In this document: positions 21,074 through 33,230 of the stretch, piece by piece
How the letters are laid out: each line of letters opens with the position of its first letter
How positions within the stretch are numbered: position 1 is the stretch's first letter
Assembly: GCF_020520425.1 (NCBI RefSeq)
Contig: NC_079488.1
Coordinates: 89,757,285 to 89,821,284, forward strand
Reading direction: 5' to 3'
Length of the DNA: 64,000 nt
Origin: Spinacia oleracea
Taxonomy: Eukaryota > Streptophyta > Magnoliopsida > Caryophyllales > Amaranthaceae
Notes under the pieces: model-generated
The model's input: only the letters and a program-made list of their open reading frames with translations
What the model was told of the DNA's origin: nothing
The model's database searches: none
Position numbers and translations under genes: made by a program

Positions 21074-24000
21074 AATATTCTGTTCTCCTTGAAGCACTTG
21101 TAAAGTCTTCTAAGAGATGTCTATTCTTTAAAGACACTTCTAAAGTCCTTAAAGAATAAGTTCGGATTTTCTGAAGCACTTCGAAAAGCCTCCGGAATGT
21201 CCGTTTATGTTTGTTGTTCACCTCGAAGACTTTCGAGGTCTATTTTCTCCCACTTGTCATTTTGGAAACGAATCTCCAAAAGGACATTATTTCGAGCAAA
21301 CAAACATTATGTTCTCAAAAATTCGTGGTAGAAACAATACCCTTGTGTCTCATTTGAATAAATCACAATGAAACATATATCTAGACTTGGGCCTTAGTTT
21401 GTTGAATAACAAACACTAAGCTCCCACTGAGTTTAACAACTCTTTAGATATATATAATTGAAAAGATATCCTGAAATTACTTTTCAATAGCTTTGACGAA
21501 TTTGGTTTAGTTTGGTGGTAGTTGAGCATTTTGTTTTAGAAATTATAGGAAAAGTCTTTATGATTCATCATTGATCGAATCAAGTACTAATTGACTTCGA
21601 TTATTCCAACTAAGATATGCCATATCTTATGGGCCTAGATTGTGAAATTACAACACACAATCATTGATGATCATATTTGGTCTCAAGTAATCATCAACAT
21701 GATCTAACCTAGATCTTTATGATTTCTTGCCAAGTGGATTTTATACTTCTGAATCTTTGAACTAGCCAAACAGATTCAACTTATATCACATTTGAGTAAA
21801 TAAACCTATATTCACTCAAATCCATGTGAAATAATAAAGTCATAAAATCTTTCTTTAGCTTTGAACTCTATTGTCTAGGCGTTCTAACAATAGTTCATAT
21901 CTTTGTTACTTTCAACAAGTAAGACTAGCTTGTCTTAAGTTGATCTAGAAATCAACCAACTTTCAAAAGTCCATTAAAATAGAGCTTGTGAATGTTAACT
22001 TGTTGACATGGTCTAAGCAACAATGCCAAAGATTAGTGGAACTCAAATCAAGGGGTTGATTTGAACCTAGTAAAGTTCTTTAAAGAGTTGTTTGTTTTAA
22101 TCAAGCATATTGACTCAACCTGTAATTGACCATTTCATTCAAATAAACAAACAAACATTGTTTTTGTTTTTCTTGAATGTGAGTCTTTCTGTGTTTGAAA
22201 ACAGAAATTTAGGTATGTTGATTATGGAACAAAATAGCCATTAAGTTCCAGCCTTTGAAAGGACTTAAAACAAACTAGATGACCCTACAACTAATGTAGC
22301 ATTGCCATGCTTCATTTCCCACTTGTAGGTCATTAGTGTATCCTAGCTTCCATTGTTTGAGTTATTACCGAAGTAAGAACCTCAAGCGGTATATGATACC
22401 AAGGAAGTTTGATTGCTAGGTCACTTCTCTTTAAACATAAACTTATAGGTAGAAACGGAATCGTAAATTCCTTTCATTTGTTCCTTTGTTTTCCTATTTC
22501 TTGTACCCTTTCTTATAGTCTTAAGAATTGAATTCTTTAGTGTTGACTTTTATACTTTGTTAGACATGTCCAATGTCACCCCAACAAGGTTCTTACCATT
22601 TAATTTATGTTGAATATTAAGTTTCAACTAGATGATCTTACCAGAAGCTTCTAAAGTTCTCTAAGCATCGATCTATTCGAATGTCTAGGGACTAGACTCA
22701 TTCGAGAATTAAATGGACAAAGATATTAGTTTGTTAACCATTAGTAAAGCTGAGCGTATTAAACTCAATGCTTTATGATCTCAAAACTACAGTGTATTTT
22801 GAATTCACAAGCACCAATTGGTTTGCCATTCGACTTTGATGTTCGAAAACAACCATAAAAGTCGCTATAAGAAACGTACATTTTAAATTGCTCACTTTCT
22901 CTCTTTTCCGTGAATCGTTCTTGGATTCACTACCAATCGAGGAAATTTACTGTTACCTTTCTAAAAGGGTTTATTGCAGTGCAAGATATTTAATTATAAA
23001 CAATAATTAAAACATACATTGAAGCATGCAAAGTCTAAACATTTATCATGAATAATAACTTGAAAATTAAAGCAATCATGCAATTTAAACAAGTCATTAG
23101 CATTTTATTCGAATAATTGTTCTGGCAGGTGTGAATAAAATGATTCCAAGACCCTAAAACCATTGAAGAATTAAGCACAGTTTGTCGACTCAATTCTAAA
23201 ACATTTTAGGTAAGCAAAAGCCTTTTGCTAATAGTCTAGAAACTACTCTTGGTTGATAGGTACGTCTAAGAACTTATTAGGTAAACCTATCGATTTTGCC
23301 ACGACATAAAAGGACTCCTTACTTATATCGTTGAGTTTCACCAAAACTAACGTGTACTCACAATTATTTGTGTACCTTGCCCCTTTAGGACCAATAAGTA
23401 ACACCTCGCTGAGCGAAAACTATTACTAGATTGATGTAAAGGATATCCAAGCAAGTGTATATTTTGGCATGGCACCTTATAACTCATTTTTTTTTTAAGT
23501 TTGGAACTTAAGGCTCTTACTATGTTGGTTAGATTTTAAGTGAACTAAAATCCTTAATCATGCAACATAATCAAGCCACAATCTTATGCATAATTAAGAC
23601 ATATTTAAAGCAATAAATAACTTAAAGCATGCATAAGATAAATGTGATCTAGTATGGCCCGACTTCATCTTGAAGCTTTGACTTCAAAGTCCGTCTTGAA
23701 AATCTCCGTGGGAGGCACCATTTTCTTCAAATAGGATAAGCTATAATTAAAACTAATTACAACTATTTGATGGTACGCAGACCATATTTGAATTGAAAAA
23801 CGACTTTGGTACTTTAGACCAATTACATTCAAATTAATGGTACGCAGACCATATTTTCTATCCTATTTGGGCCATACTAGTCACTTCATAACCTGCAAAA
23901 CAGTACATATACAATATATACCATTCACCCATTCATTATCATGAATGGCCCACATAGCTGGTTAGTAAAACACATTATGCATCACGTAAACATTTGCAGC

Positions 24001-24429
24001 AATTAATCAAGGGCACCAATAATCTACCAATTATTCAGTCCTTATTAATTCTAATCAAGTTGTTTTAACCTTAAGGATTTGTAGACCTAATCAAGAGTTT
24101 ATGACTAAAAGGGCTCCCACTTAAACCAATAAATTCGTATGCTTTACTAATTTTAAACATAAAAATGTATTTCTAGTCTAACCGGAAACATACAAATTTA
24201 ATTAAAATTTAAAGCTCATATGAATTTATAATTGAATCCAAAAAGTTTAATTTAATTTCAGTCGTATTTAAATTAATTCATGATTTTAATTTTAGTAAAA
24301 TAATTAGAATAAATAAAATTTATTATAATTACAATATTCAAAATTAAAATCCAAGAAATAATTTAAATTATTAATTTTAAAATTAATTAAAATTACGCAA
24401 ACTGAAAATTTTCAAATTAAACATTCAAA

Positions 24430-25060
24430 ACGATCTAATCGCAACGCAAACACCCTACGTATCGCACGCCCATGGGCCACACGCACACAGCCATCGCTGG
24501 CCATGTGCGCGCAGCCCATACGCTCGTCGCATAGCTGCTGCATCTTCCATCGCAAGCTATCGCACAAGTGGTGCTCGCTGCGCGCGCGCCAGCGCTCGAT
24601 GCACGCGAGCCATCGCTCGCTGTGCGCGCTCGCCAGCGCTTACTGCGCGCGCTCCAGCGCTTGATGCACGCGAGCCATCGCTCGCTGTGCGCGAGCAATT
24701 GCGCGCGATCAACGCTGGGCGCAGCGCTCGTGGCACGCGAGCTTACGCTCGCTGCGCGCGAGGCTGCGCGCGCTTGCGCGAGGCAGTGCGCGTTGTGGCG
24801 CAGCTCGCTTGCTGCCCACACGCGACTGCCATGCCTTGCCTTCGCCCATGCCCATTCATCCATAGCTCGTGGCCCACGACACAAGGCAGGGCTGCTGCCT
24901 TGTGCTCGTGCACCATGCCCCTGCTCATTGCATTCGTGCCGCACGGGCGACGAGCTCCCTTGCTCGTCGTCGCATGCCCGCACTATACAACACCCCTTAA
25001 GGGTAACACGAAGCGTCCATTGCTTTGTGCGTGCAAGTTATATGAACGAATCGCATAAAA
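24430..25060. repeat. GC-rich island with short repeats in copia-1 leader
   Basis: CG-dense sequence flanked by very AT-rich DNA. A unit containing CACGCGAGCCATCGCTCGCT appears twice, near 24603 and 24668, with other CGCTCG variants. The apparent long ORFs on both strands come from lack of A/T and are not proteins. Confidence 0.75.
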
Positions 25061-25759
25061 ATTTAAAATTTATATTTAAAATTAATGACAAATTAATAAA
25101 TAATATTAATTTCATAATTTTAGGGCGAAAAATCGAAAATTTATTATTCAATTGATTTCCGATTATTATGGATTCAAGCCTAGGTCATAAAAATTTAAAA
25201 TTTATCATAAATTTACAATTTTTATGGTGGTTTTTAATCATAGGTTTCTAATTAAATTATAATTAATTATGAAAATCAAATTAATTCTAAATTATTCTAA
25301 TTTTCAACAAATTAATCATAATTACAAATTAGATTGCATAATTAACAAGGCTAGGCATTCAAACTTGTTAAACATATACAGTAGGTCAATCAAAAATTCA
25401 AGATTTATCAACAAGAATCGCAAATATTTAATTTAACATCTTAAATTTACGAAATTTTGCATTCGAAAAACTAAAACCTTCGAAAAGTCATAGTTAGGCT
25501 TCGAATTTGAGAATTCTGGGTTCGGCAGAAAAATATTATTTTTGTCAAAATTTTAGAATGCCTTTTACATGCGGAATTGACACAAAAATCACTCGATTTG
25601 GATGAGTAACGAAGAAACTGCCGAAAAAGTGCGTACGTATAATTAAATAAACGCAATTTGCAATTAATTAAGAATTACGAAAATTAATCACCCCTTTTAA
25701 TTCTTGCAAATTTGTAATATTTAACCATGTTCATGCAATTTAGATTATGAAAATAATAA

Positions 25760-25775
25760 GAGGCTCGTGATACCA
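25760..25775 (-). promoter_or_regulatory. Copia-1 primer-binding site
   Basis: On the minus strand it reads TGGTATCACGAGCCTC, one base from the LTR end. It resembles the Met-initiator tRNA primer site with small changes. Confidence 0.8.
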
Positions 25776-25776
25776 C

Positions 25777-26471
25777 TGTTAGGTTATGATACATATGACA
25801 ATTCATAAATCATGCGGAAAAACCATTTAGCCAGGAATACATATTATTTACACATAATCATATAGCATAGTTTAGATGCATACTCTTTGTTGCGTGCCTT
25901 CCCTAGATGCGCCCGAACCGAACAAGAACAAGTCTTTAGGACTCCAAGTGTCGTCCCTCCGTAGATAGTCCACAGCACGTCCGGATCCGCCTTAAGATTG
26001 ACCAACTAGAATCGCCCTTAAGGTACTAAAGATTTTCGGCACTTTTAGTCAAGGAATGTGTCTGAATTTTCTCTCAAAAACTCACTTTGAATACTTGAAT
26101 AATCTCTCAAAATATGTGACCCTAGGCACCTATTTATAGAGTTATGGAAAGGGTTTTGGAATCCTATTAGGATACTAATTTATTTAATTATAACCCTACT
26201 AGGACTCTAATTAAATAATCATTATCTAATAGTTTTAGGATTTAATCACACTTCGAATCCCGATTGCTTCAGGATTCCCGCACAAGCATTGCACGAGCAC
26301 CGTACACCCGCGCAAGCCTTGCGGCCCACGCTAGGCGCACATCGCTCGGCCCATTGTTGTGCCCTTGCGCGCGCGCCCAAGGCCTTGGCTGGGCCTGGCC
26401 TTGCGCTGGGCCTGGTCGAGGCTTGGCGTGCGATGGTGCGCGTTGGCTCGCTGGGCGACGGTCTGGCTTCG
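25777..26471 (-). repeat. Copia-1 right (5') LTR, first piece
   Basis: Matches 7303-7997; the second piece is at 36127-36812. The combined length of 1381 bp equals the left LTR. Ty3-A interrupts it at CTTCG. Confidence 0.93.
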
Positions 26472-29363
26472 TGTAACACCCCGACAATTCTCTCTTTTCT
26501 AAAATAACCTTTTAATATAAACGTAGAGAATTATCAAGGCATTATCGCCCGTGTGAAAACGTAACGGCTTATTCAGAATTTTGCAGCGGAAAACATAAAA
26601 CTAACTTTAGGTTTATAAATAATCGATTACAGGTTTAGTCCCAAAAATCAACCAACGAAAATAAGGAAATATAAATAGTATGACAAGTTTAAAGTCCAAT
26701 TAAGCAAACCCAAGTCAACTTAGCAAATCAAAACTAAATACAAGCTCTCTATTCCCGATCCCAATGATGCAACATCTTCAAACCTGCAGATGGACAATGC
26801 TTATTGATCCTTAGAGACTGCTCACCAAAGATTGGGTCATCACAGGGTCAATAAGGCATAGCCATGATCAACATGCACAAGCAAAAGCACGTAATCAGCA
26901 AAGCTGAGTACTACATACTAAATCAATAATAATCCTAACATGATTCTATTAAACGAGCAACCCTAACATGATACTAATGAACACAAACAAGGGCAGATAA
27001 AACATGATAGTTTGACGACCATACTTGACCAGACTAGACTAGGCTAGACTTTTAGCAATAATATTATTTTAGTTGAAATAGACAATGGACCGAGTTGACC
27101 ATCCAGAAGTCTTCACTAAGGAAGACGAGGTACGGGCGCGACTCCGTAACCTCAGTGACCTGCGATATCGAGGAACGTTTAAATAAAAATAGAACACGGT
27201 GATCAATCCGGTCCCATAAAAGGCCATGGGCTACCACCATGAACCCCAACTCCTGTTTGTCCGTCACTTCAGACGTGCACAGTCTAAAGCTATTGCTATT
27301 TAGTTTCACTTTACATGATTTACAAATTGAGATTCCGTTATGACTCAACCATTACATAAGACAGACAATTCACATTTGTTCACAACTGTTTTTATCTTGG
27401 AATTAAGTAAGTGATCATAAAAGCATCAATCAAGACTCATTCCAACTTAACCAACCTTTCCTTTAACCATGAGCAACCCTGTATATGGGCATAGAGTTTC
27501 AACTTACTAAACAAGGTCCTCCGCCCTTATAAAGTAGTGAAAAGATAGAAAGGTAATAACAACCAATTGATCCAACCCAATCATATAGAATAATCTAGTG
27601 TTCCCAACCAACATGTTTGTATCAAACATCCATACTAACATGTTACAGTTCTTATAGTGCAAAATAAGTTCAATAAGTTTGTCCAACAGTATTAAACATG
27701 CACATTCCATATAACCAAGTTTGTCTATAATATCAACATCACCAAGTTCAACAATAATATCAACATGATTTCAACAATTAGCACACATTCCAAGCACGCA
27801 GGTATGTACGTACCTTGTGTAAACAAACTGCAAGACCACTTTAATAATTCAAAAGTCGCCTACGGAGAATTCTCCACCTAACAACAACCAATATAGACTC
27901 ATATCAATTCATATTGAATTTTCAACAACATTAGGGAGCTTCAAACCCTTCCTAAACATAATTAGAACATTTTTCAATATCGAAACTTGAATATTTGGTT
28001 TCCTAGCATCATAATTATTATATTAATTATTGAAATTCGTTGAAAACTTTCAAAGCATCATACTTTAAATTTACAGCAATCTAAAATAATTAAAAGCTTA
28101 CTCAAAATATATTCGACATCTTTAAAATCATAAAAATAATAACTTTAATAATATATAATCTTTCTATTATGATTTAAAGCCTTTAAAACCTCAAAAGTCA
28201 CACTTTACTACTTAAAAGCACTAATTTAACCAATATAATATAATCTGAAAATTAGTAACTTTATTATATAATTCGTATAATCTGAAATCTATAATTTAAA
28301 TCATAAAACTATAACTTTAATTCAAGAAAATATAATTCGAATTAATAAAACATGATTAAACCCTAACTTATATTTTAATCAAAAACTGAAAATTAATTCG
28401 TTTATAATCTCAACCCAAATCTGAAAATCATGTTCAAACCATAAAAATTATAAATTTAATATCAAGAACATAATTTAAATTAACAACTATATTTAATTAA
28501 AATAATTAGTTACTTAGGGTTTAAGAAATAACCAAGAATTAAATAGGAGAGAGGAGGCTGGCCGGCGGAGCACAGGCGGCGCGGCACAGGGCGGTGGTCG
28601 CGGGGAACGGGCGACGCGGCTGGAGCCTGGTGGTGGTGACTACGGTGGTCGCACTTAGTCGTGCTTGGCTGCTGTCGTGAAAATGAAGAAACAAGAAAGA
28701 GGATGATGGAAAACGTTGGTTGGCGAGTTGGGCGGTGCAGCAACAGTGCACGGTGGCTGTGATGGTGCGGCGCAACCAGTTGCGCAGTGGTGGTGGCGGC
28801 AGAGAGCAACAAAAACAACCAAGAGGATAAGAATAAGAACGAAGGAGAAGCAAGAACAATGAAGCAAGAGATGGAGGAGTTACCGGCGTTTGAAGCTGCG
28901 GTGAGGGACAACGGTGGTCTCCGACGACTGGTCCGGCGGCGTGGCGGAAGCAACAATGAGGTTGAGGGTTGAGGGTCCTGGTTCACGTGAAAGTGAAGGA
29001 GAAGGGAAGGGTTTTGGGTTTTGGGTTTTCACGTGAAATAGAAAGAGGAGGGAGTAAAGAATTTGAGTTTTTGTTATTTGGGCTTTATCATTTTGGGCTA
29101 GAACTAGGATTGAGTTTAAGTGTTTGAATCCAAAACCCATTAGGATTGTTTTCCAAATTCAAACGGTTTTTGTAATTCGATTTCTTTTCAACAAAAAGTT
29201 CTAAAATAATTTTAATTTCATAAATCGTTGAAATATTTAAAACGTATAAAAATAAATATTCGTTACTTAAATATTTATTTCAAAATTCGTAAATTCTATT
29301 TTAATATAATTACTTATACGTTAAAATATATTAATAAAATGTATAAAATTACGGGGGATTACA
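26472..29363 (-). repeat. Ty3-A left (3') LTR
   Basis: Reads TGTAACACCCCGAC...GGGGGATTACA on the plus strand. It includes a hairpin word TCAGC-AAA-GCTGA at 26895-26907, a GTACGTACC at about 27804-27812 and a GC-rich leader-like block at 28540-29000. Confidence 0.93.
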
Positions 29364-30980
29364 ATCTACCCCTCTTAAAAGAAGTTTCGTCCCGAAACTT
29401 GACACGAAAATTCACACATTTTTCAAAAGTTTTCAACTTATTCTTACTGTAGAAGTACTTTGTGACACTCTTGTGCACTCTTTTGCCAACTCAAAGATGT
29501 TTGTGTTACTCAAGAACACCTTTTTCTTATGCGGAGAATTTATTTACTTTGCACCAACATGTTTAAGTTGCTAAAAATGAGCATAAAATGCATAAAATAC
29601 CATAAAAATAGGTAAAAAGCGCGAATTTATATCGCATTCTACCCCTCTTAAAGAAAACGAGTTACGCCCTCGTAACTCATCTCAGGGAATAACTTTGGGT
29701 ATTTCTTCCTCAACGAATTATGTCCTCAATACAATATTCTCACTAAACTCATTCCAACAAGTAAGACTTCTATAATTCTTTCCATACAATGCCTCAACAT
29801 GTGACATCGTAATGCTTGCATGGTAACTATTGATGCACGAAAATTCAATCGAACCTGGGTGGCTTTCCCAATTACCCTTAGAGTCAATAACACAGGTTTT
29901 CAACATAAATTCCGTTAGTAATCTCAATCTGTCTATCGGTTGCAGGGTGGAAAGAAATATTCATTTTCAATGTTGTCCCCAAGATTCAACTGGACCTTAT
30001 TGCCAAAATTTCAGACTTTTGTTCTCGGTAAGGATCTTATATGTTGCCCTATAAAGGTAATGTCTCCAAATATTCGTAGATAACACCATAACAGCTAACT
30101 CTAGGTCATGGGTTTGGTAATTAGCCTTATAAGGTTTCAATTGACGCGACAACAGCTAAATCTAGAAAGCTTCCTCACATTTCTCACTTCACTTGAATTT
30201 CGATTCCTTTTTCAACAAGTTGGTCATTGGTTTTGCTTTCTTCCAAAAGTCTTTCACAACCTCCTATAATGGTCATCTAGGCCTATAAAACTTCAAGTAT
30301 CGGACACGTTCTTTGGAGTAGGTCACTCACTCACAGCTTGAATCTTAGCATGATCTACAGAAACTCCTTCTGTTCAACTTTTCCTTGATACCGAACCTCA
30401 TTACACTTTTCATGGGTGTATAACTTTTGGGCTTAACTCTTAGCTCTTGCACCAATTCATGTATTTCTTTTCATCTTTTCCAGCCAACAATGATTTCCAA
30501 CGATCCTGGACCACTCAAATCTTCTCTTAAATTTATTCCCTTACGTAACATAGTTCTCAATCAATTTAGTCCTTCACTTTTCTGTCGGTGTCACTTATAC
30601 ACATATGACTTCAAGATTTGTATACTTCATTTAATAAAACTAGATTCTTCCTAAGCGTCTCCAAGTAATCCTCAAGTGTTTGTCATGCTCTTTCTCATTC
30701 CTTGCATAAATAGGGATATCATTAATAACATCATAACGAACTTAATTCGGAATTCGTAGAAAATCTCATTCATCAAATCCATAATTAATGCAGGTGACAT
30801 ACTCGCAATTTCACTCGGAAACACATCAATGAATCCATTCACAAAGGTAACATCCTCGATTTTCACTCCAACTTCTTTACTAACCTCTAACACACTATCG
30901 AAAAATAGTTCACACTTCTTGTTCATCAAGTCCTCACTTGCATTACAGAAATAACTAAAGGTTCTTGGACTTCTCAAAAC
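29364..30980 (-). pseudogene. Ty3-A scrambled pol remnants
   Basis: Short pieces align with the intact Ty3 pol at 54524-59158: integrase-like near 29930-29960, RNase H-like near 30030-30150, post-RT sequence near 30300-30360, chromodomain-side sequence near 30395-30420 and the RT-upstream segment at 30780-30977 (contains FIDVFPSEIASMSPA). Large deletions separate them and the catalytic sites are absent. Relative to Ty3-B about 430 bp are missing at about 30792. Confidence 0.7.
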
Positions 30981-31049
30981 ATCTATACGAGGTCAATCTT
31001 CCAATATGGTTCCTTAAATTTACTTTCTGAATTTCACAGTACGTCTATC

Positions 31050-31517
31050 TTAGCGTTGTACAAACTTAGCCAATCCCATCCTAAGGTTTATGAATTCTTG
31101 TGCCTTTTGTTTTCTCATAAAAAGAGGATAAAACTTTTTCCTTAAGACGGTAACAAATGAATCCCAATTGAATCTCTCAACAACGCTAAGTCTAACCCCA
31201 TTTTCTCTCCACCACAAATCAGCTTCATCTTCCAAGTACAGTGCAACTTGACCCACTCTCATGTTCTCAAGACAGTTCACATCCCCAAACAGTTTCTCAA
31301 ACTCTCTAACCCAGTTCTCTAGAAAGGTAGGATCAGCTTGCTTCTTAAAGTATGGTGGCTTAACTTTGGTTAGTCTCTCAAACATGTCCCCAGTAGAATC
31401 AGGACGCTCAGTTCTCTCTTCAGCCAGTCTTCCCGCCAAAAGGCGAATAGTAGCAACTAACTCACTATTGCTTGACATTCTAGTGTGCGACCTAAAATTA
31501 ATTACTCTACGATACAT
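31050..31517 (-). pseudogene. Ty3-A truncated Gag
   Basis: 155 residues still open. It keeps the retrotransposon Gag core (PTFLENWVREFEKLFGD, then ALYLEDEADLWWRENG and KFYPLFMRKQKAQEF), homologous to the Gag of the intact Ty3 at residues about 60-160. It stops just after the helix that precedes the CCHC knuckle, so nucleic-acid binding is lost. An almost identical copy is at 44337-44804. Whether it is translated is unknown. Confidence 0.75.
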
Positions 31518-32118
31518 AACTCATATGTCCCCTCTACGAAAGGAATTTAGATTTGATCATAGAGATCGCATCAACAAACACTTATTCAAGAATGTACACC
31601 AATAATAGAGCAATCATCGTCACTCATTCAAGAAAATATCCCTATCAAGGTCATACAATTTGAAAACCAATGAATGGAAGTTCAATCACAACAAATAAGT
31701 AATAATATTCCCATTCGCGTGCCCAAAATAAACTTTTGATCATTTGGATTATCAATAATCTAACTCTATTCCTCAAAAGAATGTTAATAACAATTTCTAA
31801 ACCATAATAACGCACTTGTCCTCAAATTAACATAAAGGTTCTACGACACAAACATAAACTATTGTTGTTGAATAACGAAACTCTCAAACTGGAAATGAAT
31901 ACTTTAACTTCTATTGCTAACTCTATAAAGGCTTATTATATCCTTGAAGAGAATAAAGAATAACTCAAACTCTTATTGCTTTAACTTTAAACCGTTGCTG
32001 ATATGCCACTTATTCTTTAAAACATAAAAGAACTAACTAACTATTACAACTTAAAATGTTTAAGGCATCTTGCCTACCTATTCTTTCCTTGGAAACTTGT
32101 GGAGTAAGATCTAGATCT

Positions 32119-32304
32119 TCAATATTCGTCGAATTCTTCTTCCGAGTATGAGTCTTCTTTCATGTCTTTATCTTGATGAGACTCACTTGCCACCTCACCA
32201 TCACCTTTAGGTTCCACATCCGACTCACTAGGAATCTCAATGGTAGGCTCATGGGCCACTGGGTTAGGGTTATTTGCCTCAACCACTACATTCTCATTCT
32301 CCAC
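32119..32304 (-). CDS. Small acidic ORF between PBS and gag of Ty3-A
   Basis: 61 residues, strongly acidic (ends EDSYSEEEFDEY), located between the primer-binding site and truncated gag. The copy in Ty3-B (45406-45591) differs by one residue (K to E). I recognise no family. Conservation between A and B may only reflect recent common descent. It could be a leader peptide, a piece of a lost upstream ORF or chance. Confidence 0.35.
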   Translation of the reverse strand: MENENVVVEANNPNPVAHEPTIEIPSESDVEPKGDGEVASESHQDKDMKEDSYSEEEFDEY

Positions 32305-33211
32305 GGTTACATCATTTCCCTCTAGATATTTACAACTCTAATAGGTTCATCTATAACTGCATCCCAAGCATGACTCCATGAGTTTCTACCCTCCTTGAAC
32401 CCATTTTCTACGACCTCAATAATGGTGGTCAGGATCTCTACGTCATATCTCTACCTACCATCCCTAGTCCCATACTTAATCAACTTTGGTGTTCCATCAT
32501 CAGAATGCATGTCTTTAAACCTATATTTGAGTTCTAGGTATGGCATTTTTGGTTAGGTAAGCAATGAACAATAGTGGATGCTATGATGGTCTCTCTTATT
32601 AAGATGGGTTGGTCTTGTATCTAGCAAAATACTCACATCCAAACACGACTTTCTTCATAAAGGGATATTTTATTCCTTAAAGAAACAACTTAAGGCCTCA
32701 CTAACGATTTCCCAACCAAACCATAATCAAAGTTCAATAAAGCAATAAGTTCGATGGAATCAAACAATCTCTCTAATGCAGATTTAAATGCAACACTTAA
32801 ACATTTAGTACACGCACGTTCATAACAATCAACTTCTTATCATTGACTAGCTACTAATGCACATATAATTCTATCTTATATGCCCTTCTTATACTACCCA
32901 TCTCTCATAAACTAAAGCATTGAAATAATTTAATTAACAAAGTAAAATGACGATAATATGAGAAAATTATAACATAGAATAATAACATAAATAAAAATAT
33001 AAAATAAATAAAGTGAAATAAATTAAGGAAATGCGTAGCGAATAAATATAAAAATATTATGTTCTTTCAAACAAGATAAAAGGAAATCGGCCCCCCAAAA
33101 AAAAGTACCAATTTTTTTTTAACACTATAATACGTAGAAGCTCGATTTTTAAGAAATTTATTTTAAATAACTAGATAGTTAGGCGCCTAAAAATTTATTA
33201 AAGTAAAACCT

Positions 33212-33227
33212 TAGCTTCTAGATACCA
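33212..33227 (-). promoter_or_regulatory. Ty3-A primer-binding site
   Basis: On the minus strand it begins TGGTATCTAGAAGC, three bases after the LTR end. This fits the TGGTATC start of Met-tRNA primer sites. The same sequence is in Ty3-B before 46746. Confidence 0.75.
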
Positions 33228-33230
33228 CTT

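Larger units (their letters stand above)
21079..25776 (-). pseudogene. Copia-1 interior, integrase relic and leader
   Basis: The stretch 21230-21350 matches copia-2 at about 51720-51840, the linker just after integrase, so this is the 5' part of copia-1 pol split off by the Sirevirus. Farther right I cannot follow the protein: no frame is open and the sequence is AT-rich. From about 23630 it should be the leader, containing a GC-rich island (24430-25060) and ending at the primer-binding site. No functional protein. Confidence 0.65.

Noticed and set aside
24435-25155. Alanine/arginine-rich ORFs on both strands in the CG island
   Set aside because: High GC lowers stop codons in all frames; composition is low-complexity and overlapping on both strands.
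27064-27710. Small ORFs in Ty3-A LTRs (also 33822-34468)
   Set aside because: Duplicated with the LTR and disrupted in the Ty3-B LTR; no motif.
28510-28986. Ser/Pro/Arg-rich ORFs in Ty3-A LTR (and at 35268-35744, 41327-41855, 48630-49158)
   Set aside because: They are duplicated because they lie in LTRs. No conserved family, and they change completely between Ty3-A and Ty3-B.
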